Shown: positions 45,401 to 51,977 of the stretch, piece after piece | Layout: the number at the start of each line of letters is the position of its first letter | How positions within the stretch are numbered: position 1 is the first letter of the stretch | From: Pontiella sulfatireligans | Lineage (GTDB): Bacteria; Verrucomicrobiota; Kiritimatiellia; Kiritimatiellales; Pontiellaceae | Assembly (NCBI RefSeq): GCF_900890705.1 | Contig: NZ_CAAHFH010000001.1 | Span: forward strand, 1,116,001 to 1,180,000 | DNA length: 64,000 bases | Reading direction: 5' to 3' | The notes under the pieces: generated by a model | The model's database searches: none | What the model saw: the letters and a program-made list of their open reading frames with translations, nothing else | What the model was told of the DNA's origin: nothing | Made by a program: the position numbers and the translations under genes

Positions 45401-45453
45401 GCAACGACCTGCCCGAATCGTTCTATAAAATCAAGGTCTGGATTGAGGACTAG
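39490..45453 (+). CDS. Giant exported right-handed beta-helix protein 2 with PKD-like domains
   Basis: 1987 residues from the ATG at 39490, chosen for the ribosome binding site AGGGGAAA and the signal peptide that follows (MKSSRLISFIFRATIALGAT ...); the frame opens at 39400. Same architecture as the preceding gene: four beta-helix modules opening near residues 26, 482, 931 and 1466, PKD-like joints (DFGDGT), GGGxYxGTAxxC rungs throughout, and the same Ca-binding-type C-terminal module (DMRDGWELEHFGG). Long stretches of modules 3 and 4 are close to identical in protein 1, so the pair arose by tandem duplication. One PKD joint reads DFTDGT instead of DFGDGT. Function as for protein 1; unknown in detail. 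Confidence 0.85.
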   Translation: MKSSRLISFIFRATIALGATLGSVTQARNLFVDVNSSAASVFPYTDEASPAKNIQDAVDATIDGDLVWVSPGTYLPTSEILVTNAIQILSYYTYLGDTGVRTTIVDGQNERRCFNLSNSDCSISGLTIQNGSSNSGGGVYCSDNIPSITDCIFEGNTATYSLGGGGGLYKGTATGCTFTSNSAASGGGAKESKLFNCTLTENEASSGGGLYKGSATDCIIKNNEAQTGGAFYYVDATNCIVADNVAQVHGGGLFGGSAIGCAIFGNTALDQGGGSAYATLTQCTVTDNAADKGGGTSGGQLNNSIIWNNRANAYANVSSSQGFFSCYPEATPEYNGCITNNPQLVSSSHISFTSPCLGAGDGTYAIGTDIDGQTWKDAPTMGCDEVYANFVSGQIIPTLETPELVIVNETITINALVEGAVTETVLDFGDGTFLTNPICSSMSHSWSTGNYNVILTGYNDTHPEGIAVTNLVLARSDEYNTIYVSAQTGSDFSSGESWAEAKQTIQGGVDAQDAARGLVLVSNGTYSVTTEIIVDKEIRIQSLNGSDVTTIQGDRFYLNNQHCLVEGFTIRDASGGAIYCSGLNPIVSNCIITENSSGGSGGGVMWRGTANSCTFTNNTGRNGPGGMQDGIANDCLFINNVSANIGGGGMRGGIANRCIFKGNKAIYGGGARDTEANDCQFLFNETIPDYRGDTAPGGGMYSGTANNCVFRGNKSLESGGGAYGTIATHCTFTANLAATTGGGLYNGTANNCILWYNTALISDDNIAASTANYSCAPELTHGTDGNITNMPQLVSASHISAASPCVNGGSAAYSTSAADIDGDPWQTPPAMGCDQPAYPPVGAPTITIVGPTHVATYFTAFYTIDIQGAIERDLLDFGDGFTAINTAVIPISHTWTVPGTYNMVVTGWNDYNSASYSVTNVIEVSNQNDTAIHVAPNGDDDSVGTTWSTAKQTIQAGIDAQDQTGGLVLVSNGVYTLTETIQIDKEIRLSSVNGAATTIIDGGSINTYTGITCIEIADNHTTVSDFTVRNGYDSTSLNGYLGGGIFCDHSLSPQIHNCIFLNNQASQGAGMAYGTAIDCVFSNNISATGEGGGLYIGNADRCRFVGNIARNAGGGMYAGTANDCTFTENKNDSAGSVYGNGAGMSLGTANRCTFTHNDSNGYGGGMNEGTANDCVFFGNASVNGGGGMRKGTATDCTFVGNSTGKNGGGFDYTTATRCTLSGNHAALGGGTYSGSATACAISGNTADDIGGGTHSTTLFNCTVTGNSASEVGGVYRGSPKNCIIWGNTASFGMNDFDDGSSYYNYIYNTCSPDAPYGIHGCITNNPLLVSSSHIAANSPCIGKGDAAYATGTDLDGEAWNTLPAMGCDEIGAFLSGPIEMAFFGPSPIVINTVGNYTALFNGPVSKTIVDFTDGTRVTNAIGVLPHAWSGPNSASHDVILTAFNETYPQGASYTQAVEVVNCDDSDIHVHSSGDDLADGKSWATAKQTIQAGVDAQNIYGGRVLVDGNTYSISEAIEINKPIYLKGYDYDSADGAIPIIDGGGNNRCFMLGVHACILENFIIQNGEDSGNNGGGIYCENGAPRITYSTISNCIAYNGAGIYKGTVEHCTLENNTATSLGGAAYFTTVEDSTLIGNNAQYGGGLHSGTLTGCTLSNNTATTYGGGAYNCRVIVSTISSNTAPSGGGLYQSIADRCHISHNQATGYAGGGIYSGTAQNCTIAHNQAEQNGGGSFGTELRNCTVAENHADAGGGVRGGTIYNSIVWNNTATTEGNNLLYGTFKNSCSPDLLHGQNGNITNAPLFLSLSPNPLHRGSDYFLGNYSPCLNAGDNSTVETDLDFNDWERIRYGTVDMGAIEMDFYASDSDGDDMRDGWELEHFGGVTNAVADADADADVFDNYSEYIAGTDPNDGTSYLRVTQCDVEEDGANVWITLKWEPSVEGRAYAVQWSTNLVNGFQDRILYLPYPDDQITFGNDLPESFYKIKVWIED

Positions 45454-45511
45454 CCAACACCACCGTCGAGTGAATAAGTATTTAAAAGCAAATCAACAAG
45501 GAGATAGTGTC

Positions 45512-48154
45512 ATGAAAAAGAAGCATCTAGTTCTTATTGCAATAGCCATGGCCAATGCCGTGTGGGCGGTCGATTTATCGGTTTCGCCAACCCATATGGA
45601 CTGGACGGACCAGGGCTTTGTGAACCTGTCCGCATCGAACGTGACCGCCGGGGCGGAGGTCGAACTTTCGATCTTCGTGGATCTGAACGGGGATGGAACC
45701 CTCGATGCTGCCGAGCCGCTTGCGCTCCAGTTCAATCTGGAGGATGGCACCACGAACGCCTTCGGTGCGGAAACCTTCATGGACGACAACGATGGAGCCA
45801 TCAACGGCGCCATCGAGAGTGCAATCTCCTTCTACGGAAAAAACTATCTGCATTCGATCGGCGATTATATCTTGCAGGCGGTTGAGCTGGATGGAACCGG
45901 CGCTCCCGTTGCAAGCAACTCGACGCCCTTCTCCGTAACCCAATCGGCCTCCCCCATTTGGATTACCGGAGAGGTCCGCGACGTTGTAACCTCAAATACC
46001 ATTGCCGGTGCGTACGTGGAGCTCCAATATTTTTCGGATACCACCGGTGCTGCCCCCAGCACTTGGTCCGATGAAAACGGCGCCTTTTCCCTGTATATCC
46101 CCGGCGGGGTTTCCTCCAACGATGTTCTTGGTGCGTCTGCAGCGGCTCCGGGATATATGTTCACCGCCGAATCGCCCGAAGGAGCCCCCCTCTCTTTAGC
46201 AATTTTTTCCAATGGACTCAGCACCGGCGCCAACAACCTGATGCGCCCGCTTTTTGTGGTCCCCGCGATTCCTGCCTACGACTTGGCGGACATCACGGGC
46301 ACCGTATACCTGATTGAACCGGCCGATGGCGGCGGCGATGAAACCAACGTTCTCGCCGGTGCCGTTGTTGAAGGTGAATACCCAAGCTTTGACGACGATG
46401 GCGATGATGCGTTCTCGATCGATATTTCTGATGCAGACGGAAGCTTTTCGCTGGTTTTACCCGTTGCAGAAAATCCGTGGGATGCCCTGACGATCAGTTG
46501 TGCCAATTCGTTCCTGACGATGCGGGGGCTGGTGGCGACCAATAATAGCATTTTACTCGAGGGAGCAACCAACCTCAACCTCTACTGCCAACCTGCAGAA
46601 GCACTCATTCGCGGAACGGTAACCAACCAGGCGACGGGCCTCCCCATCGTCGGCATGGAGGTCAACCTCTCAGGCAACGAGACGGTTGTGGCTTACACGG
46701 TCGGTAACGGGATGTACGAAGCGGGGGTGTTGGCTAGCTCCTATGGTGTTCAATGCAACGAAGATGCCCTTGCAAAGCAACACTACGTTTATATCCATGC
46801 AGGGTATCAGTATCTAGGAGATATTTATACTGGGGAGGTTCGAAACGAACAGGATTTGGCCTATGAACAAGGGTTTCTGATTTCAGGGCACGTCTATACC
46901 GAAAGCGGATCTCCCCTCGCCGGCGGAAAAGCCATCTTGGTCGCCCCAGCCCCTGACGGCGGGAGCTGGGAAGAACGATGGGACAGCAGCACTGTAGCCT
47001 TCGACGGGCATTACACCCTGCTCTCTTCCGCTGGAATATGGAATGTCCGAACGGAGAACTCACAAGGCAGCTGGATCGACCTCTACTACACCAACTGCCT
47101 GGTTGCAAACCGCGCAGCGGCCACTCCGATTGACGTGAATGCCCCCGTGAGCGGAATCGACTTCTATCTCGAAGAAGGCGCGCGCCTTCAAGGCATTGTC
47201 TTAACCGCGGACTCCTTCCCGGCAGGCTATGTTCAAATCAGTGCGTTTCGCATAAACGGATCGGGGGAGTTAGAGTTTGTCGGCTCTGGGTATACAGATT
47301 GGGAAGCAGGAGCTTTTGATTTTGTGGTTCCGGGTGGAAGCGACCTCTATCTGCGCGCAGATAGCGATGGGTGGCAAACCCCCGACACCTGGCTCGGGGA
47401 TGTTGGATCACACAATCTGGTCAAGCCGATTCATCCAGAGGTTGGAAGCACCGAAACCGACCTAGACATTCAAATCCTTGCAGGATACCAAGTTGAATTT
47501 ACGGCACAGGATCAAGTCGATGGATCGGCACTTTCCGACCTAACGGTTGCTGCGTTCGATTCCTTCACGAATCAATATGGAACCGCGGTCTATCAATGGG
47601 GGGCCTGGAATATTTTTGTCCCCACTAATACCCCGCTCTCCTTCTTTGCCGGAGCATCAGGATATGAAGGGGAATTCATGACCAATACCTATGATCTCGC
47701 CGAGGCCAGCTATTTCCAGCGCTCAGCCAATGAATATCTTCCACTCAATTTCATCCTGCATTCTTCCACGGCAGACAAGGACGAGGACGGGCTGCCCGAC
47801 TATTTGGAAGACTCCGTGCCCGACAATCAATATAAGCCGGAAGACTATTCAAATATGAAGGATCCCACTTCAGACGGAGACCAATTCAACGATCTCGAAG
47901 AATATATCGCCGGAACCAATCCACGAAACTCAAGCAGTCTCTTCGAGATTGAAGAGACCGTGTCAGGCTCAGGTTTTGAATTGCGCTGGGATTCCGTTCC
48001 AGGTCGCGAATACACCGTGCGGGTCTCCACAGACCTCGCCAGCGGAATCTGGAGCAACATCTACACCGTCGTGGCCGCAGGCCCCGAAACCAGCTATGCC
48101 CCCGTGACAACCAACGCAAACAACGCCTATCGGGTACAGGTCGTCATACCGTAG
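45512..48154 (+). CDS. Exported multidomain protein with carboxypeptidase-regulatory-like repeats
   Basis: 880 residues from the ATG at 45512, preceded by AAGGAGAT; the frame opens at 45443. Seen: signal peptide (MKKKHLVLIAIAMANAVWA), an N-terminal beta domain, then several units of the type ITGEVRD...IAGAYVEL...DENGAFSLYIPGG (near 150, 260, 365 and 455), which fit carboxypeptidase regulatory-like beta-sandwiches. The C-terminal about 125 residues hold DKDEDGLPDYLED and DQFNDLEEYIAGTNP followed by ELRWDSVPGREYTVRVSTDL, the same tail as the two beta-helix proteins. It starts about 60 bp after beta-helix gene 2 and may be cotranscribed. Probably a secreted or surface structural or binding protein. 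An intrinsic terminator follows. Confidence 0.75.
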   Translation: MKKKHLVLIAIAMANAVWAVDLSVSPTHMDWTDQGFVNLSASNVTAGAEVELSIFVDLNGDGTLDAAEPLALQFNLEDGTTNAFGAETFMDDNDGAINGAIESAISFYGKNYLHSIGDYILQAVELDGTGAPVASNSTPFSVTQSASPIWITGEVRDVVTSNTIAGAYVELQYFSDTTGAAPSTWSDENGAFSLYIPGGVSSNDVLGASAAAPGYMFTAESPEGAPLSLAIFSNGLSTGANNLMRPLFVVPAIPAYDLADITGTVYLIEPADGGGDETNVLAGAVVEGEYPSFDDDGDDAFSIDISDADGSFSLVLPVAENPWDALTISCANSFLTMRGLVATNNSILLEGATNLNLYCQPAEALIRGTVTNQATGLPIVGMEVNLSGNETVVAYTVGNGMYEAGVLASSYGVQCNEDALAKQHYVYIHAGYQYLGDIYTGEVRNEQDLAYEQGFLISGHVYTESGSPLAGGKAILVAPAPDGGSWEERWDSSTVAFDGHYTLLSSAGIWNVRTENSQGSWIDLYYTNCLVANRAAATPIDVNAPVSGIDFYLEEGARLQGIVLTADSFPAGYVQISAFRINGSGELEFVGSGYTDWEAGAFDFVVPGGSDLYLRADSDGWQTPDTWLGDVGSHNLVKPIHPEVGSTETDLDIQILAGYQVEFTAQDQVDGSALSDLTVAAFDSFTNQYGTAVYQWGAWNIFVPTNTPLSFFAGASGYEGEFMTNTYDLAEASYFQRSANEYLPLNFILHSSTADKDEDGLPDYLEDSVPDNQYKPEDYSNMKDPTSDGDQFNDLEEYIAGTNPRNSSSLFEIEETVSGSGFELRWDSVPGREYTVRVSTDLASGIWSNIYTVVAAGPETSYAPVTTNANNAYRVQVVIP

Positions 48155-48175
48155 AAAAAACAAGATTATAAAACA

Positions 48176-48205
48176 AAAAGCCGAGGTTAATCACCTCGGC
48201 TTTTT
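48176..48205 (+). terminator. Rho-independent terminator
   Basis: A perfect stem GCCGAGGT/ACCTCGGC with loop TAATC is flanked by five A and five T, 21 bp after the stop of the 880-residue protein gene. It closes the beta-helix gene group. The A and T tracts would also let it work for the opposite strand. Confidence 0.9.
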
Positions 48206-48342
48206 GCATGCCATGTTCATCGCGGGAACGGTAAAGACGGTCACCAGCAGATGAAGCAGACCACGAATCCTGCTTCCCATCGGCCACGTTTTTTTACCGT
48301 ATGGCAGGCAACACCTGCATGGATTCATCCCTCTTCCAACCC

Positions 48343-48360
48343 TTGAAAACCGGTTTTCAA
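48343..48360. promoter_or_regulatory. Perfect 18-bp palindrome, possible operator
   Basis: TTGAAAACCGGTTTTCAA is a perfect palindrome, followed 3 bp later by another TTGAAAA. It lies about 160 bp upstream of the PEP-CTERM gene in an otherwise empty gap (48206-48519). A dimeric repressor or activator site is plausible. Confidence 0.4.
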
Positions 48361-48519
48361 AGGTTGAAAAACCCATAAAAAAACGGACGAAAAACCGAAC
48401 CCGAAAAACCGGACAGATATTTTTATGCACTGACAGATTGCAACCGAAAAAAGGAACGCTACAATGCCGCACTTATTCAGCAATAGAGACGCGTTTTTTT
48501 AATGCAAACGGACGAAAAC

Positions 48520-49344
48520 ATGAAGTCGAAAAAAACAAGCAATTCTCTCGGGAAAAGCCTTGGCATATGGATCTTCTTTACCGTAGCGAGTGTTGCCAGC
48601 TCGCAAGCTGACGTCATCAATGGCGGGCTAACCCTCTCCGGAGAAGGAGATTCTTTCGATTATATGGAAGAACATATTTCCACATCCGATGGATTTACCA
48701 TCGGCTTCGACCTCTCAACCTGGGGCCCCTCTTATATGATGGACGGTTTCGCAATCGCTCTTTTTGATGCAGAAACCGCTGTTCCAGCCATCGGAGGTTT
48801 CGGAGGATCCCTTGGTTATGCCAACCGTACAAACATTGAAGGCTTAGCAGGTGGCGTACTAGGCATAGGTTTCGATGCACATGGTAATTATTCCGACGAT
48901 AACGAAGACCGGAATGGGGGTGTTGACCGCACCATAAACTCGATTGCCCTACGCGGTTCCATGGGAGACACGCGATACGATGGGTACGAATACATCGACG
49001 GAACCGGTTCGCTCGATGATTTCATGAACAACAACCAGGCCGATTCCAAAGCCGACGCACTCACTCATTCCGTACGAATTATCGTTACGACCAATGAACT
49101 TGTTTCGGTTGAATGGAAGGAGACCGGAGCAAAAGAGTGGACAACATTACTCGATGAGGTTGATGCATCTGCGCAAATGACCCTGTCCGAGGAAGTAAAG
49201 CTTGGTGTCACAAGCAGTCGAAACAGTGCGATGAATATCGAAATCAGCAACCTTTCGGTGAGCATTCCTGAACCTGCCGCACTCTCGATGATCTGTGGCA
49301 TGGGTGGAGTTTTCCTGATTATTCGGCGAACATTTATAAAGTAG
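48520..49344 (+). CDS. PEP-CTERM protein with legume-lectin-like domain
   Basis: 274 residues from the ATG at 48520; an in-frame ATG at 48502 is also possible and neither has a clear ribosome binding site. Seen: signal peptide (SLGIWIFFTVASVASSQA), then GFTIGFDLSTWGPS, DGFAIALFDAE and GGVLGIGFDAHGNYSDDNEDRNGG, which match the beta-sandwich and metal-loop pattern of L-type lectin-like domains. The last 25 residues are a classic PEP-CTERM signal: IPEPAALS, a hydrophobic helix and RRTFIK. Proteins of this class are cut by an exosortase and released or attached at the cell surface; no exosortase gene is in the window. Probably a surface or matrix sugar-binding protein. Confidence 0.85.
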   Translation: MKSKKTSNSLGKSLGIWIFFTVASVASSQADVINGGLTLSGEGDSFDYMEEHISTSDGFTIGFDLSTWGPSYMMDGFAIALFDAETAVPAIGGFGGSLGYANRTNIEGLAGGVLGIGFDAHGNYSDDNEDRNGGVDRTINSIALRGSMGDTRYDGYEYIDGTGSLDDFMNNNQADSKADALTHSVRIIVTTNELVSVEWKETGAKEWTTLLDEVDASAQMTLSEEVKLGVTSSRNSAMNIEISNLSVSIPEPAALSMICGMGGVFLIIRRTFIK

Positions 49345-49450
49345 ACTCTTGGCCGGGCCGCCTACAGTCCACTGTCCGGGGAACGCCGTCCAGCAGGCAA
49401 AACCGGAGCCTGATTCCCTTCGGGAAGCTTACCGTAATGCAAACGCATAT

Positions 49451-49499
49451 TTTCCAACCATTGGAAGATTTGCCTTTCTTTTTTCCAAGGTTTGGAAAT
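49451..49499 (+). promoter_or_regulatory. Paired TTCCA-TGGAA palindromes upstream of the nfeD-type gene
   Basis: TTTCCAACCATTGGAA (49451-49466) and TTTTCCAAGGTTTGGAAA (49482-49499) have centres about 32 bp apart, near three helical turns. The second ends 29 bp before the start codon. The motif also occurs upstream of both beta-helix genes. Confidence 0.5.
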
Positions 49500-49528
49500 G
49501 ATGGTACGGACTAACGGGAGAGTCGCCC

Positions 49529-50917
49529 ATGTTTCGCAAAATACTGTTCGCCCTTTTGACCACGCTGGTGCTCAGTAACGCACACGCGCAAGAAACAAAC
49601 ACCACGCAGCTGGTCTACATTATCCCGATCAAGAAAACGATCGAGCCCGCCCTGCTTTACGTCGTCCGGCGCGGCGTCGATGAAGCCGTGCGCAACGATG
49701 CCGACGCCATCATTTTTGAAATGGATACGCCCGGCGGCGCCGTCAACGCCGCCGAGGGCATTATTTCGGTCATCACCAAAACCGATATTCCCACCTATAC
49801 CTTTGTAGAAAACGATGCCTATTCCGCCGGCGCCATCATTGCTCTGGCCACCCCGAACATTTACATGGCACCCGGCAGCGTTATCGGAGCGGCTACCCCG
49901 ATGATGATGACGCCGATGGGCGGCGTGCAGGAAATGCCTGAGGCCGTTGAGGAAAAAATGACTTCGGCCGTGGCCGCCATGGTCCGCTCCGCCGCCGAAC
50001 AAGGCGGGCACGACCCTCAGCTGGCCGAGGCCATGGTTCGGGCTGACATGGAATACAGCGTCAACGGCAAGGTGATCAGCAAGGAAGGCCGTCTGCTGAC
50101 ACTCACCAACGAAGAGGCCCAGCAGCTCGTCGGCGAAGACCAGCACCCGCTGCTTTCCAAAGGCACCGTGAAAGATATTGACGCCTTGTTGGAAACCATC
50201 GGACTGCCCAACGCCGAAAAGCGCACATTGCGCGTAACCGCCGCCGAACGCATCGCCCGCCTGATTGCCGGCATTGCGCCAATCCTGATGATTATCGGCC
50301 TCGGCGGACTTTGGCTGGAGTTCAAAACGCCGGGCTTCGGCATTTTCGGCATCGCAGGGATTTCCTGTTTGCTGCTGTTTTTCTTCGGCCACCATATTGC
50401 AGGTCTGGCCGGCATGGAGGATGTACTGCTGTTTTTCCTTGGTATCATCCTGCTTGCGGTCGAAATATTCATCACGCCGGGCTTTGGCTTTATGGGCTTC
50501 AGCGGGCTGCTGCTGATCTTCATCTCGTTCATCAGCGCCATGAGCGAACACATGCCCGGAAAATGGCAGCCGATTTCATTCGAGCCCGAAACCTTTACCC
50601 TGCCCTTCCTGAAAGTGGTGCTCTCCTTTATCGGCTCCATTGCCTTGGTGGCGATTGTAGGCAAGTTCGTGCCCCAAACCCGAATGTTCCAAAGCCTGAC
50701 GCTAGACTCGGTCTCGCCCGACATCGAGGATCACGAGGAGCTGGTTGGGCAAGAAGGCGTCGCCCGTTCTGATCTGCGCCCCGGCGGTACGGCCTATTTT
50801 AACGACCGGAAAATCGATGTAGTTACTTATGGGGATTACATTCCGCGGCAAACCCCCATCCGCATCGTCGAAGTCCACGGCAACCGCATCATCGTCGAAG
50901 ACATTTCGCTCGGCTAG
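49529..50917 (+). CDS. NfeD-type membrane-bound serine protease (ClpP class)
   Basis: 462 residues. Seen: signal peptide (MFRKILFALLTTLVLSNAHA), a ClpP-like protease domain (ADAIIFEMDTPGGAVNAAE, ENDAYSAGAIIALATPNIYM with the likely catalytic Ser near 113), about four hydrophobic segments between roughly 240 and 380, and a C-terminal NfeD OB-fold (LVGQEGVARSDLRPGGTAYF, PIRIVEVHGNRIIVED). This is the full-length NfeD-1b arrangement. Such proteases are linked to membrane protein quality control together with stomatin-like proteins; no stomatin gene is adjacent. Its stop overlaps the stop of the convergent nucleotidyltransferase gene in the shared CTAG. Confidence 0.92.
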   Translation: MFRKILFALLTTLVLSNAHAQETNTTQLVYIIPIKKTIEPALLYVVRRGVDEAVRNDADAIIFEMDTPGGAVNAAEGIISVITKTDIPTYTFVENDAYSAGAIIALATPNIYMAPGSVIGAATPMMMTPMGGVQEMPEAVEEKMTSAVAAMVRSAAEQGGHDPQLAEAMVRADMEYSVNGKVISKEGRLLTLTNEEAQQLVGEDQHPLLSKGTVKDIDALLETIGLPNAEKRTLRVTAAERIARLIAGIAPILMIIGLGGLWLEFKTPGFGIFGIAGISCLLLFFFGHHIAGLAGMEDVLLFFLGIILLAVEIFITPGFGFMGFSGLLLIFISFISAMSEHMPGKWQPISFEPETFTLPFLKVVLSFIGSIALVAIVGKFVPQTRMFQSLTLDSVSPDIEDHEELVGQEGVARSDLRPGGTAYFNDRKIDVVTYGDYIPRQTPIRIVEVHGNRIIVEDISLG

Positions 50918-51846
50918 GGTTTGAGCATCGATTGATACTCCACCCACTCGTCGTAGCGCTCTTCGATGACCGCTAGATCCTTTTCGTTGTCGGCGTCCAG
51001 CGCTGCGCCGCCAAAGTGCGTGTAGACCACCTGAACCCGCGCGCCCAGCGCGTTGCCGATTCCTTCCGCCAGCCGGTTGAAGCAAATGAGCGACCGTACC
51101 CGGTCGGAAAGCTTCGGGTGGCCGTGCCGGTCATAGTAGAGCGAAAGCTGTAGCACGATGAAGACCCGCAGCCCCTTGATCAGCCTCCAGCCCGCAAACA
51201 GCAACGAAAAGAACATGCACAAAATATTGGCCGTGCGGGTTTGGTACCGCCATTCATACATCTTTTCAATGTAGTCGAGATGATCAAAGGCGAGCGGCTT
51301 TCCGATATGCAGGTTGTTGTGGCGCAGCAGATCTTCCTTTACATGGAAATAAATCATCTGGATGCCCGGCTTCCCGCCGGATGAATGATAGTGCGACAAC
51401 ACTTTTTCAGAAGTGACTCCAATGGAATAGTCGTACTCATGCATGTTGGTGCGTTCAATAAACTCGTCCACCTCTGCAGGCGTCAGGAGCGGGATGTCGC
51501 ACGGGGCAACAAGAGCCGGAATGCGTTCATGATCCGTACCCTTCAAGCTCCAAAAATCCACGTCGTCTGACTGCCCCAACGCCGCCACATAGCCGGCCTT
51601 GAAGTTTTCAATCATGTTGTCGCGCTGCTCCACCACCCGCACATAATCCATGCCGTGCAGTTCGAGCGCTTCCTTGATGCGGTTCGCCGGCCCGACAACG
51701 ACCGTATCGCCCACCTGCCCGGCTTGCTGCAGCGCCCGCAAGACATGAATAAAAAGAGGCGCACCGTTGAGTTCGAAAAACGCCTTGTTGTCGCTGTGCA
51801 GCTCAATACTGGCCCGGCGGTCGCCGGCCAAAACAATGGCATTCAT
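50914..51846 (-). CDS. MobA-like NTP-transferase family protein
   Basis: 310 residues from the ATG at 51844-51846; a frame start at 51864 adds six residues. Seen: MNAIVLAGDRRAS at the nucleotide-binding N-terminus, KAFFELNGAPLFIHVLRAL, VVVGP, ALVAPCDIPLLTPAEVDEFI with the metal-binding Asp, and SSGGKPGIQMIYFHV. This is a GT-A-like nucleotidyltransferase fold, related to MobA/IspD-type enzymes, but the substrate is unknown. A more hydrophobic stretch (ILCMFFSLLFAGWRLIKGLR, about 208-228) could contact the membrane. It is convergent with the nfeD-type gene, with 4 bp of overlap. Confidence 0.75.
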   Translation of the reverse strand: MNAIVLAGDRRASIELHSDNKAFFELNGAPLFIHVLRALQQAGQVGDTVVVGPANRIKEALELHGMDYVRVVEQRDNMIENFKAGYVAALGQSDDVDFWSLKGTDHERIPALVAPCDIPLLTPAEVDEFIERTNMHEYDYSIGVTSEKVLSHYHSSGGKPGIQMIYFHVKEDLLRHNNLHIGKPLAFDHLDYIEKMYEWRYQTRTANILCMFFSLLFAGWRLIKGLRVFIVLQLSLYYDRHGHPKLSDRVRSLICFNRLAEGIGNALGARVQVVYTHFGGAALDADNEKDLAVIEERYDEWVEYQSMLKP

Positions 51847-51924
51847 CTTTAAAGCATTCTGCATACTGCCCCCGTTGTTCGAAAGGCATGATAGATGGCT
51901 CAGGCGTCGCTGTCAAAAGCACAT

Positions 51925-51958
51925 AAAAAAAAAGAGCAGCCGTGCGGGCCGCTCTTTT
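51925..51958 (-). terminator. Rho-independent terminator downstream of rho
   Basis: On the minus strand a GAGC...GCTC stem (with GGCC against GGCT inside) is followed by a run of nine T. It lies 20 bp after the rho stop codon, so the gene for Rho itself ends at an intrinsic terminator. Confidence 0.85.
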
Positions 51959-51977
51959 CAAACCGGATGGAATCCTT

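Noticed and set aside
48191..48472. 93-codon minus-strand frame overlapping the terminator at 48176-48205
   Set aside because: It begins in the gap, runs into the terminator hairpin and has a Phe/Arg-rich composition without similarity; not a credible gene.
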